From Enterobacteriaceae bacterium 89 (GTDB taxonomy: Bacteria; Pseudomonadota; Gammaproteobacteria; Enterobacterales; Enterobacteriaceae): DNA of 64,000 nt. The notes below the pieces were generated by a model that did no database searches, was not told where the DNA came from, and was given only the letters and a program-made list of their open reading frames with translations. This document shows, piece after piece, positions 56,271 to 63,794 of the stretch (the first letter of the stretch is position 1; each line of letters begins with the position of its first letter). Both the position numbers and the translations under genes were made by a program. Location: assembly GCA_014156375.1 (NCBI GenBank), contig RQJH01000001.1:649562-713561 (forward strand), in the 5' to 3' direction.

Positions 56271-56593
56271 TGGGCGAGACCTTATGGATTATTGTCGGCA
56301 TCGCGGTGCTGTCGGCAGGAACATACCTGATGCGCTTTGGCGGAGCGAGGCTTGGCAATAAGCTGGCGCTGTCCGAGCGTTCACAGGCGATGCTGAACGA
56401 TGCGGCCACCACGTTGCTGTTTGCTGTCGCCCTGGCCGCCACCTTTTTCGAAGGCAGCCACTTCGCAGGTAGCGCCCGCGTTCTCGGGGTTGCCGTGGCG
56501 GTGTTCCTGGCGTGGCGCAAGGTTCCGCTGATTATCGTGATCGTGGCGGCCGCCGTGGTTACGGCACTGCTGCGACTGGCTGGTTTGCCGTAA
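56267..56593 (+). CDS. azlD: AzlD-family amino acid exporter, small subunit
   Basis: This 108-residue membrane protein of the AzlD/YgaH family has about four hydrophobic segments and the characteristic AGTYLMRFGG near the N-terminus. It pairs with AzlC. Its 3' end overlaps the convergent P-loop protein gene by 35 bp, so the two transcripts share complementary ends. Confidence 0.85.
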   Translation: MMGETLWIIVGIAVLSAGTYLMRFGGARLGNKLALSERSQAMLNDAATTLLFAVALAATFFEGSHFAGSARVLGVAVAVFLAWRKVPLIIVIVAAAVVTALLRLAGLP

Positions 56594-57143
56594 GGCAGTC
56601 CGTTACCCAGTCCGTCAGCCGGGCGAACGTGGCCGGAAACGCATCCTGATTGAGCGTGAATACCGGCCCAATCGCCATCGGTTTCGCACCGGCGGCAAGT
56701 CGGGCCAACTCCGGTAAATACTCTTCGCCGGGATGGCCCATTTTGCGGTCGTTGAGCCTTTTGCCGTAGCGCGCCACCGCCAGCTCCGGCGAAATTTGGT
56801 TCCAGACTTCCAGCACCTGCCCCACTCCGGCCTGTTGCAGGAAACGCAGCAAATCCTCTTTCGGCTGAAAACCAAACCATGCATCGACTATCCACAGGCA
56901 GTTTGCCGGAGCCTGGCCGACTATCGACCAGATAACCTCGTACGCCGCACAGCCCAGCTTGCGATTAAAGGGCCGGTCGATAGCGTCGAACTTCGCCATA
57001 AACGGCTCTTTGATCCCATCGATAGTTAACGACGGCACGCCAAAATAGGTGGACAGCTCGCGGGTGACCGTGCTTTTCCCGGATGCGGGAATGCCGTTCA
57101 CCAGAATGACCGTTTTCTGTTCGGGAAGTAACGTTGTCTTCAT
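56559..57143 (-). CDS. P-loop kinase-like protein of unknown substrate
   Basis: This 194-residue soluble protein has a classic Walker A, NGIPASGKST (about 16-25), near the N-terminus, and IVDAWFGF (about 84-91) as a plausible Walker B. The layout resembles small-molecule kinases of the AAA_33/zeta-toxin/gluconate-kinase group, but I recognise no specific member. It is the last gene of the PTS operon and overlaps the IIA gene by 4 nt, so it is probably translated with it. A role in phosphorylating a sugar or pathway by-product is inference. Confidence 0.7.
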   Translation of the reverse strand: MKTTLLPEQKTVILVNGIPASGKSTVTRELSTYFGVPSLTIDGIKEPFMAKFDAIDRPFNRKLGCAAYEVIWSIVGQAPANCLWIVDAWFGFQPKEDLLRFLQQAGVGQVLEVWNQISPELAVARYGKRLNDRKMGHPGEEYLPELARLAAGAKPMAIGPVFTLNQDAFPATFARLTDWVTDCLTANQPVAAVP

Positions 57144-57577
57144 AGCAGCGCCACCACTTCTTCTTTGCTGCTGGCTGCACGCAGCCTGGCCAGCCTGTCA
57201 TCATTATCCAGCAGTTCAACAATGGCGCGGATGCCCTCTTCAATATGAGCATTACTGTCTTTTGCGCCGAACATAATCACGATATCCACCGCTTCGCTGT
57301 CGCCAAATCTGACGGGCTCGGTCAGCAGCACCATGCTGAAACAATTACGCTTTACGCCGCATTCCGGGCGCGCGTGAGGAATGGCAATCCCTTCGTCGAA
57401 AACATAATACGCTCCGTGGTCGAGCGTATTCTGGATCACCGCTTCACCATAATTTTCCGAAATAAATCCCTTTTCGATAAGGGGTCTTGCCGCCTGGCGA
57501 ATCACATCCTGCCACTGGTGAATATCTACGCCGACCTGAATGGCATCGGCTTCGATCAGTAACTCTTTGATAGCCAT
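57140..57577 (-). CDS. PTS IIA component (ascorbate/galactitol/mannitol type)
   Basis: This 145-residue cytoplasmic protein carries the phosphorylated histidine H68 in DEGIAIPHARPECG and resembles SgcA and UlaC in length and motifs. It should pass phosphate from HPr to the IIB protein of the same operon. It lies downstream of the small coiled-coil gene and is coupled to the kinase-like gene by a 4-nt overlap. Confidence 0.88.
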   Translation of the reverse strand: MAIKELLIEADAIQVGVDIHQWQDVIRQAARPLIEKGFISENYGEAVIQNTLDHGAYYVFDEGIAIPHARPECGVKRNCFSMVLLTEPVRFGDSEAVDIVIMFGAKDSNAHIEEGIRAIVELLDNDDRLARLRAASSKEEVVALL

Positions 57578-57586
57578 TGTTTCTCC

Positions 57587-57856
57587 CTATATATTGCGAC
57601 GAATCACATTTCGCAGCTCATCAATACGTTCAAAAAGCGACTCCACCTGCGAACGATAGCGCGGGCTGCTGGCAAAGACGTTTAATGCCCGGTTATAGAT
57701 CAGCATCAGGCGTTTCTGCACCTCATTATTTCGCGGATCGTTCTGTAGCTGAGTTTCCAGCTCGCTTATTTCAGCCGAAAGTTTCTCAGCCTGGCTGTCA
57801 TTATCTCCCGTAACTTCGGGCTTATTTCCCCATAAAGACCTGAGCGTTTTTAACAT
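57587..57856 (-). CDS. Small coiled-coil protein of unknown function
   Basis: The ATG at 57856, 6 nt after GGAG, gives 89 residues. After a polar N-terminus the protein is helical: a heptad-like stretch (about 33-50, SQAEKLSAEISELETQLQ), then a segment reminiscent of a single TPR-like helical pair, and a basic end RNVIRRNI. There is no signal peptide or membrane segment. I recognise no family. It lies between the aldolase and IIA genes, which suggests a partner or assembly role in this pathway. Confidence 0.7.
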   Translation of the reverse strand: MLKTLRSLWGNKPEVTGDNDSQAEKLSAEISELETQLQNDPRNNEVQKRLMLIYNRALNVFASSPRYRSQVESLFERIDELRNVIRRNI

Positions 57857-57867
57857 AGCCGACTCCA

Positions 57868-57887
57868 GCCCCGACGGGTGCCGGGGC
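57868..57887 (-). other. Intra-operon hairpin before the small coiled-coil gene
   Basis: GCCCCG and CGGGGC form a perfect 6-bp stem around 8 nt, ending just before the ribosome-binding site of the 89-residue gene. There is no T run, so an mRNA processing or stability element is more likely than a terminator. Confidence 0.45.
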
Positions 57888-57916
57888 ACCAGGGTTTGAA
57901 AATAAAACGGTGAGTA

Positions 57917-58759
57917 TTATTTAAAAAGCGCGATTTTTTCCATTAAGACATTTGTCACAGCGTCATTCGCCGGAATTAAAAACTTGCGCACGCTGTCGTT
58001 GACTTTCCCTTTTTCGAACATGGTTTTGCACTGCCCAACCCACTGCACGTTCATTTCCGTGCCGACGTTCACTTTATTAATCCCTTCGGTCACCGCCAGT
58101 CGCATATCATCATCGCTGACGCCGGTGCCACCGTGCAGCACCAGCGGCGTGGCGGTTGCGGCGCTAATCTCTTTCAGGCGCTGATGCTGAATGTGCGCCT
58201 TACCAGTGTAGAGCCCGTGCACCGTACCGACGGAAACCGCCAGCATATCGACATCGGTTTCCGCAACAAAACGGCTGGCGTCTTCCACGGTAGTGAAGCA
58301 AATATCTTCTTCCGCCACCGCTTTACCATCTTCCGAACCGCCAATCGCGCCAAGCTCGGCTTCAACAGAGATATTTCGCGGACGCGCCATTTCAACGACA
58401 ATTCGGGTATTAGCGATATTGTCTTCCATATTCAGGTGCGAGCCGTCATACATCACCGATGAAAATCCGGCATTCATCGCGGTTTCAATAGCCTTAATAT
58501 CCGAGCAGTGATCGAGATGCAGACAGGTCGGCACATTTTCGCTTTCCGCCAGGGAGCGAACGGAATCGACCAGTAATTTATAACCCAGATATTCCGCTGT
58601 CCCGGTAGAAATTTGAATCATTAACGGACTGTCGGTTTTCTTCGCCGCGCGGAAAAACGCAGGTAGCATTTCGATACAGTGCAAATTAAACGATCCAATG
58701 GCTTTAAACTGACGTTGTTTCGCCACCTCAAGAATGGCATTAAAATTAAGCAGACTCAT
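57917..58759 (-). CDS. Class II ketose-bisphosphate aldolase
   Basis: The ATG at 58759 gives 280 residues of the fructose/tagatose-bisphosphate aldolase family (KbaY, GatY, FbaA). The catalytic D83 and zinc ligand H84 (HLDHC), E135 (VEAELG), H181 (TVHGLYTG) and H209 (LHGGTG) are all present. The short length is closer to KbaY/GatY than to FbaA. It overlaps the IIC gene by 14 nt. With the PFK paralogue upstream, it should cleave a ketose 1,6-bisphosphate into dihydroxyacetone phosphate and glyceraldehyde 3-phosphate; which ketose is unknown. Confidence 0.87.
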   Translation of the reverse strand: MSLLNFNAILEVAKQRQFKAIGSFNLHCIEMLPAFFRAAKKTDSPLMIQISTGTAEYLGYKLLVDSVRSLAESENVPTCLHLDHCSDIKAIETAMNAGFSSVMYDGSHLNMEDNIANTRIVVEMARPRNISVEAELGAIGGSEDGKAVAEEDICFTTVEDASRFVAETDVDMLAVSVGTVHGLYTGKAHIQHQRLKEISAATATPLVLHGGTGVSDDDMRLAVTEGINKVNVGTEMNVQWVGQCKTMFEKGKVNDSVRKFLIPANDAVTNVLMEKIALFK

Positions 58760-60113
58760 GAACCTTCTCCCCTTTAGGCTTAGTGGACTTACCGTTAACA
58801 AACCAGGCAAGCGCCGCGACAAAAACAATAAACAGCAGAACGAACAGCCAGTTATTCTGGAACGCATGGCCCAGAACCAGGCCGGTACTGATCACATCGG
58901 AATCGCTGAAGGTGACGCCGTTAAAGCCGTAGCTTTCGAGCATCGGCACCAGAATGGCGGGCAGCAAAGTGATAAACAGACCGTGAACCACGCCGCCGAT
59001 CATCGCGCCACGGCGACCGCCCAGCGCATTGCCAAACACGCCTGCGGTACCGCCGGCAAAGAAGTTGGTGAGTAATCCAGGAAGGATCATCGCCAGACCG
59101 AACATCGGGAACACCAGCATGCCGATAATCGACCCCACGGTGGTGGCCAGGAAACCGACGATCACCGCGTTAGGCGCATAAGGAAAGAGCACCGGGCAAT
59201 CGAGCGCCGGTTTGGCATCCGGCACGATGCGCATCGCAATCCCTCGAAACGCCGGAACCAGCTCATTCAGCAGCAGACGCACGCCGCTGTAGAGAACAAA
59301 CACGCCCGCCACGAACTGAATTGACTGCATAAACGCATACATCAGATAGTTCATGCCGCCGGAAAACTGGGCGATATAGCCAGGGCCTGCCGCCAGCGCC
59401 GGGATCAGATACATCGGCACCATCACCACCGCCATGGACAGGTAGGTATCCTGCAAAAACTTAAAGTTATCTGGCAGTTCAAGATCTTCCGTGGAGCGCG
59501 AACCTTTGCCCACGACTTTGGCGACCGCCGCCTGCACCAGATAGCCGATGGTGCAGAAATGCCCCAGCGCCACGTCGTCAGAATCTGTAATCCTTCGCAC
59601 CACCGGCTGCGCCAGAGCGGGCATCACCACCGCCATGATCCCGCCGAAAATACCGCCGGTGAGGATCAGCGGTAAACCGGTGAGCCCCGCCTTATAGCCA
59701 ATTACCGTGCCGATGGTCGCCATCCACAGCAGAGCCTGGCCGGTCAGGAAGATATATTTTAGCGGCGTCAGGCGGGCGATAATAATGTTGACGGCAAAGA
59801 TCACCATCAGCGTCATTGCCACCTCAGAGCCCAGCTCCCGGTTGGCTAACCCGGCAATCGCGGCCACGTCGGTGATATAGCCTTTCATGCCAAAACCCTG
59901 GGTGAAAATATCATTGAGGAAGGTCAGCGTAGCGACAATGATATTGATCCCGGCCATCATGATCAGGAAGCCCAGCAGGGTTTTAAACGTCCCTTCGGCA
60001 ATTTTTCCGGGTGATTTTTTTTGCAGGATCAGCCCCAGCATCGCAATAAATGCGATCAGAATCGAAGCCTGGCCCAGCAAATCTTTTACGATAAATTCGA
60101 TAACGCTATTCAT
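58746..60113 (-). CDS. PTS IIC component, UlaA family
   Basis: This 455-residue inner-membrane permease with about ten or more hydrophobic segments is related to the ascorbate IIC protein UlaA (compare LLLNELVPAFRGIAMRIVPDAKPALDCP and FPYAPNAVIVGF). It differs enough from UlaA, and has such different enzyme neighbours, that L-ascorbate is an unlikely substrate. It overlaps the IIB gene by 8 nt and the aldolase gene by 14 nt. Confidence 0.87.
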   Translation of the reverse strand: MNSVIEFIVKDLLGQASILIAFIAMLGLILQKKSPGKIAEGTFKTLLGFLIMMAGINIIVATLTFLNDIFTQGFGMKGYITDVAAIAGLANRELGSEVAMTLMVIFAVNIIIARLTPLKYIFLTGQALLWMATIGTVIGYKAGLTGLPLILTGGIFGGIMAVVMPALAQPVVRRITDSDDVALGHFCTIGYLVQAAVAKVVGKGSRSTEDLELPDNFKFLQDTYLSMAVVMVPMYLIPALAAGPGYIAQFSGGMNYLMYAFMQSIQFVAGVFVLYSGVRLLLNELVPAFRGIAMRIVPDAKPALDCPVLFPYAPNAVIVGFLATTVGSIIGMLVFPMFGLAMILPGLLTNFFAGGTAGVFGNALGGRRGAMIGGVVHGLFITLLPAILVPMLESYGFNGVTFSDSDVISTGLVLGHAFQNNWLFVLLFIVFVAALAWFVNGKSTKPKGEKVHESA

Positions 60114-60420
60114 GATCGGTCACCATCAAATTTTTCGCCTTGAGGAACGCGACGATTTTCTTTTCGATTTCCTCTTTATCCGTCAGCTTTTGCAAAATAA
60201 TGACGCGCCTTGATTCTTCTTCACTGGCATCGGCCGTTAAAATATCGGCAAATGTTTTAGAAGTCAGAATCAAATCGGATTTAAATGCCCCAGCTTCGGA
60301 AACAGTGGTGTGCTCAATTTGCGCCGGAATTTCCAGCTTTTTCAATACGGCTTTGGCGCTCATCTCAATGGCAAAGCTTGAGCCGAGGCCGCAGCCACAT
60401 ACGCAAAGAACTTTTAACAT
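60106..60420 (-). CDS. PTS IIB component, UlaB-like
   Basis: The ATG at 60420, 7 nt after GAGGAG, gives 104 residues. The phosphocysteine is most likely C8 in VCGCGLGSSF, the IIB signature of the ascorbate/galactitol families. It should phosphorylate the sugar as it passes through the adjacent IIC. It lies 11 bp after the phosphofructokinase paralogue. Confidence 0.87.
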   Translation of the reverse strand: MLKVLCVCGCGLGSSFAIEMSAKAVLKKLEIPAQIEHTTVSEAGAFKSDLILTSKTFADILTADASEEESRRVIILQKLTDKEEIEKKIVAFLKAKNLMVTDHE

Positions 60421-60431
60421 GTAGGGTCTCC

Positions 60432-61412
60432 TCAAATAATTTTGAGTTGCTTGGCAAGTTTATAATGATGTCCTTCGGTATCTACCAGACGTTTTGTTAT
60501 GCTAATTAAATCAATCGGAATCGGTTTGTTGCTTGAATTAATAATGACGGCTTTATTTTTCATGCCAGACTGAATACAACGCACCACTTCGCTGGCCATA
60601 ATGGTGCCCTGATAAATTTCCTCACAGGTTGGATCACCGCTGCGTAAACCAAAACCTATAATGGCTTTGCGGATCCTCACTCCTATTTTTGGTTCAAGCT
60701 GTTTTATCATGGTATCCACCGCGCCCTGAAAGCCGGGAGAATATTCCCTGGTGTAGCCTTCAGAGCACAGGATAACCACGCTGTTTTGCTGGCTGAGCTT
60801 GTCCTGAATCCGCGTCACCAGCGTCGCTACCGGGATCTGACACTCCGGGATCAGCGCAATATCCGCATTGCTTTTAATCGCCGCCTGTAGCGTTAATTCC
60901 CCACAGTAACCGCCAAGGACCTCAACCATAAAAACGCGTCCCGGCAATGCTCGTCCGGTATTTCTGAGCTTGGCAACTTCTTTCATAATTTGTTCACAGG
61001 CGGTGGAAAAACCGATGGTATAGTCACTGCCGTAAACATCATTATCGATAGTCATTCCCACGCCAAAGCAATTGACGTCAAATTCGCTGAGCGTGTTTAA
61101 AAACTGCAGTGAACCATCGCCCCCGGCCATAATTAAAACGTCGATACGCAGAGACTTAAGTTTTTTCGCAATCTCTTCATACTCAGAACGCATTAATTTA
61201 CGCGCCGTGCGTCCGGAAGTAATGATTGGCATGGCCGAAATAGAAAAGTCGACCAGATCCCTGGCTGAAATTTCATGGTGCTGTTTCTCCAGCAAACCGG
61301 GAATACCCCCATTAAACAGAGTGATTTCCGCCTGCGCCAGTTTGGCAACCTGAAAAATAAAATTATTGATTCCGGAGACATCGCCACCACTAACGACAAT
61401 ACCGATTTTCAT
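60432..61412 (-). CDS. Divergent 6-phosphofructokinase paralogue
   Basis: This 326-residue protein is related over its length to PfkA in this window. Kept residues are the ATP loop GGDGS (97-101), the catalytic TIDND (121-125), and the sugar-phosphate arginines R159, R248 and R257. Changed residues are F254 in place of the PfkA substrate-contacting histidine, F20 and K24 in place of effector-site arginines, and SQQNS (207-211) in place of KGKKH. An active but non-allosteric kinase with altered substrate is likely. It is first in the operon, divergent from frvA. Confidence 0.85.
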   Translation of the reverse strand: MKIGIVVSGGDVSGINNFIFQVAKLAQAEITLFNGGIPGLLEKQHHEISARDLVDFSISAMPIITSGRTARKLMRSEYEEIAKKLKSLRIDVLIMAGGDGSLQFLNTLSEFDVNCFGVGMTIDNDVYGSDYTIGFSTACEQIMKEVAKLRNTGRALPGRVFMVEVLGGYCGELTLQAAIKSNADIALIPECQIPVATLVTRIQDKLSQQNSVVILCSEGYTREYSPGFQGAVDTMIKQLEPKIGVRIRKAIIGFGLRSGDPTCEEIYQGTIMASEVVRCIQSGMKNKAVIINSSNKPIPIDLISITKRLVDTEGHHYKLAKQLKII

Positions 61413-61880
61413 CTCATATCCTTACTGGTTTCTTTCCGGTATTTTTCCCTGAGTTCAAGACCTCTATTTGCAGGTGAGATCACAAAATGCTGATAATTTT
61501 AGTGAGCCACATGATTGACAACCGTTTTATAAGGCTATTATTTGTGACATCAATCACATTGCGATTCGTTATAAAACGTCTTTTCCCTATTTTTTATTTC
61601 AAAAATTCATAGAGTTAATTAAAAAGTCGGCGGTTTAATGTTAAGCACAGCGCTTCGCCGCGTATGATGATTTTCTGAAAACAATATTTGTGAGCTTTAC
61701 CGCATTTTTTTCGGTTCAGAAAGCGCAAAGGGGATTCATCCCCGGCAGGAATGTGCGGTACACCACATAATTTCGCCTTTGCTAGCCCGCAAATTGTCCT
61801 GTCGCCGCGACATATTGCCGCTCAGCACCACCCCGTTCCGCCGTTACCATCAGAGAGTCATTTTTCTGTGGAGTAACACG
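61413..61880. promoter_or_regulatory. Divergent control region between the PFK-PTS operon and frvA
   Basis: This is the largest gene-free stretch in the window and is AT-rich in its first half. Besides the nested dyad at 61523-61578 it contains TTGACA (61515-61520) with TATTAT (61536-61541) on the plus strand at a short 15-bp spacing, and a small hairpin GGGGATTCATCCCC (61730-61743). The frvA leader could exceed 200 nt. No antiterminator-type ribonucleic site could be assigned. Confidence 0.5.
61523..61578. promoter_or_regulatory. CRP-type site nested in a concentric inverted repeat
   Basis: TGTGA-CATCAA-TCACA (61543-61558) is a perfect CRP consensus core. Outside it CGTTTTATAA (61523-61532) and TTATAAAACG (61569-61578) form a perfect 10-bp inverted repeat. 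Both dyads are centred at exactly 61550.5. The arrangement suggests symmetrical control of the two divergent operons by CRP and a second dimeric regulator. Confidence 0.75.
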
Positions 61881-62327
61881 ATGTCTGTAATCACCCCCGA
61901 CTGCATCAACCTGAATGTCAGCGGCAATACCCGCTATTCCATTTTGAAAGCGCTGGCGGATATGGCTTATCAGCGCGGCTTTGTCAGCGATAAAAGCCTG
62001 TTTCTGCAAACGCTGCTCAATCGCGAAAAGCTGCACTCGACGGGGTTTGGTTCCGGCATTGCCGTGCCGCACGGGAAAAATGCCTGCGTGAAGCAACCTT
62101 TCGTTCTGTTTGCCCGCCGCGCCGACGGCGTGGACTGGCAGGCGGCAGACGGTGAGGCGGTGAACTGCTGGATCTGCATCGGCGTGCCGCAGGAAGGGGA
62201 AGAGAACCAGGTGAAAATGATTGGCGCGCTGTGCCGCAAAATCATTCACGCCGATTTTATCAGCCAGCTTCAGACCGGCGACGTCAGCCGCATCCTGGTG
62301 CAGCTTAATCAGACGCTCAGCGAGTAA
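61881..62327 (+). CDS. frvA: PTS IIA component FrvA (fructose type)
   Basis: The ATG at 61881, 7 nt after GGAG, gives 148 residues, the length of E. coli FrvA. The phosphorylated histidine lies in GSGIAVPHGKN (about 58-68). It passes phosphate to FrvB. The frv genes lie next to rhaM in E. coli; here about 9 kb of accessory genes lie between. The physiological sugar of the Frv system is not established. Confidence 0.88.
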   Translation: MSVITPDCINLNVSGNTRYSILKALADMAYQRGFVSDKSLFLQTLLNREKLHSTGFGSGIAVPHGKNACVKQPFVLFARRADGVDWQAADGEAVNCWICIGVPQEGEENQVKMIGALCRKIIHADFISQLQTGDVSRILVQLNQTLSE

Positions 62328-62339
62328 AAGGAACACTGT

Positions 62340-63794
62340 ATGGAATCAGCATTACGCGTTGTTGCCATTACCAACTGCCCGGCGGGCATTGCGCACACCT
62401 ATATGGTGGCGGAAGCGCTGGAGCAAAAAGCCCGCGCGCTGGGGCATACCATCCGCGTGGAAACGCAGGGCTCAAGCGGTGTGGAAAATCGCCTGACGGA
62501 TGCCGATATTGCCGCTGCCGATTACGTGATCCTGGCGACGGGTCGCGGCGTCAGCGCCGAAGACCGCCAGCGCTTTGTCGGCAAGAAAGTCTACGAAATC
62601 CCCATCTCGCAGGCGCTGAAGAATATCGATCAGATTTTCGTTCAATTGCCTTCGCATTCGCAGACGTTCGTTGCTGATAGCAACGTGAAGCTCGGTAAGC
62701 AGGATGTGGTTCAGGGTAGCGTGATGAGCCACCTGATGGCGGGCGTGTCTGCCGCGCTGCCGTTTGTGATCGGCGGCGGTATCCTGGTCGCTATCGCCAA
62801 TATGCTGGTGCAGATGGGCCTGCCTTATACCGATATGGCAAAAGGCGCGCCGTCGTTTACCTGGGTGGTGGAGTCCATCGGCTATCTCGGCTTCACCTTT
62901 ATGATCCCGATTATGGGGGCGTATATCGCGTCGTCGATTGCCGATAAGCCTGCGTTCGCCCCGGCCTTTTTAGTCTGCTATCTGGCGAACGATAAAGGCC
63001 TGCTCGACACTCAGTCAGGCGCGGGTTTCCTCGGCGCGGTAGTGCTGGGCCTGGCAATTGGTTACTTCGTGCTGTGGTTCCGTAAAGTGCGTCTCGGCAA
63101 AGCGTTGCAGCCGCTGCTCGGTTCGATGCTGATCCCCTTCGTCACACTGCTGGTGTTTGGCGTGCTGACTTACTACGTCGTCGGACCGTTTATGTCCGAT
63201 CTGATGAGCAGCCTGCTGCATTTCCTCAACACCATTCCGCCGTCAATGAAGCTCGGTGCGGCGTTCCTGGTGGGTGGGATGCTGGCGTTCGATATGGGTG
63301 GCCCGATCAACAAAACCGCGTGGTTCTTCTGCTTCTCGCTGCTCGAAAAACACATTTATGACTGGTACGCGATTGTTGGCGTGGTCGCGCTGATGCCACC
63401 GATGGCCGCCGGGATCGCCACCTATATCGCACCAAAACTGTTTACCCAGCAGGAAAAAAGTGCGGCCAGCAGCGCAATTGTGGTTGGCGCAACCGTCGCC
63501 ACCGAACCCGCCATTCCTTATGCGCTGGCAGCCCCGCTGCCGATGATCACCGCCAACACCCTGAGCGGCGGCATTACCGGCATGTTAGTGATTGCCTTTG
63601 GCATTAAGCGCCTGGCACCCGGTTTGGGCGTTTTCGATCCGCTGATTGGCCTGATGTCGCCGGTCGGGTCGTTCTATCTGGTACTGGCGATTGGTCTCGC
63701 ACTCAACATCTCTCTGATTATTTTGCTTAAAGGCCTTTGGCTGAAGCGTAAAACCGCGAAACAGGACACTCTGAATGAACAACGAACTGCTTAA
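62340..63794 (+). CDS. frvB: PTS IIBC component FrvB (fructose type)
   Basis: This 484-residue protein has an N-terminal IIB domain with phosphocysteine C13 (AITNCPAGIAHTYM), a linker near 105-120, and a IIC domain with about ten membrane segments including GGxxxAFDMGGPINK. E. coli FrvB has 483 residues. It follows frvA by 12 bp and overlaps frvX by 20 nt. Confidence 0.9.
   Translation: MESALRVVAITNCPAGIAHTYMVAEALEQKARALGHTIRVETQGSSGVENRLTDADIAAADYVILATGRGVSAEDRQRFVGKKVYEIPISQALKNIDQIFVQLPSHSQTFVADSNVKLGKQDVVQGSVMSHLMAGVSAALPFVIGGGILVAIANMLVQMGLPYTDMAKGAPSFTWVVESIGYLGFTFMIPIMGAYIASSIADKPAFAPAFLVCYLANDKGLLDTQSGAGFLGAVVLGLAIGYFVLWFRKVRLGKALQPLLGSMLIPFVTLLVFGVLTYYVVGPFMSDLMSSLLHFLNTIPPSMKLGAAFLVGGMLAFDMGGPINKTAWFFCFSLLEKHIYDWYAIVGVVALMPPMAAGIATYIAPKLFTQQEKSAASSAIVVGATVATEPAIPYALAAPLPMITANTLSGGITGMLVIAFGIKRLAPGLGVFDPLIGLMSPVGSFYLVLAIGLALNISLIILLKGLWLKRKTAKQDTLNEQRTA

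Noticed and set aside
58746-60420. IIB-IIC pair as the L-ascorbate transporter UlaAB
   Set aside because: The family is right, but no ulaG, ulaD, ulaE or ulaF is present and the linked enzymes are a PFK and a class II aldolase, which do not fit ascorbate catabolism.
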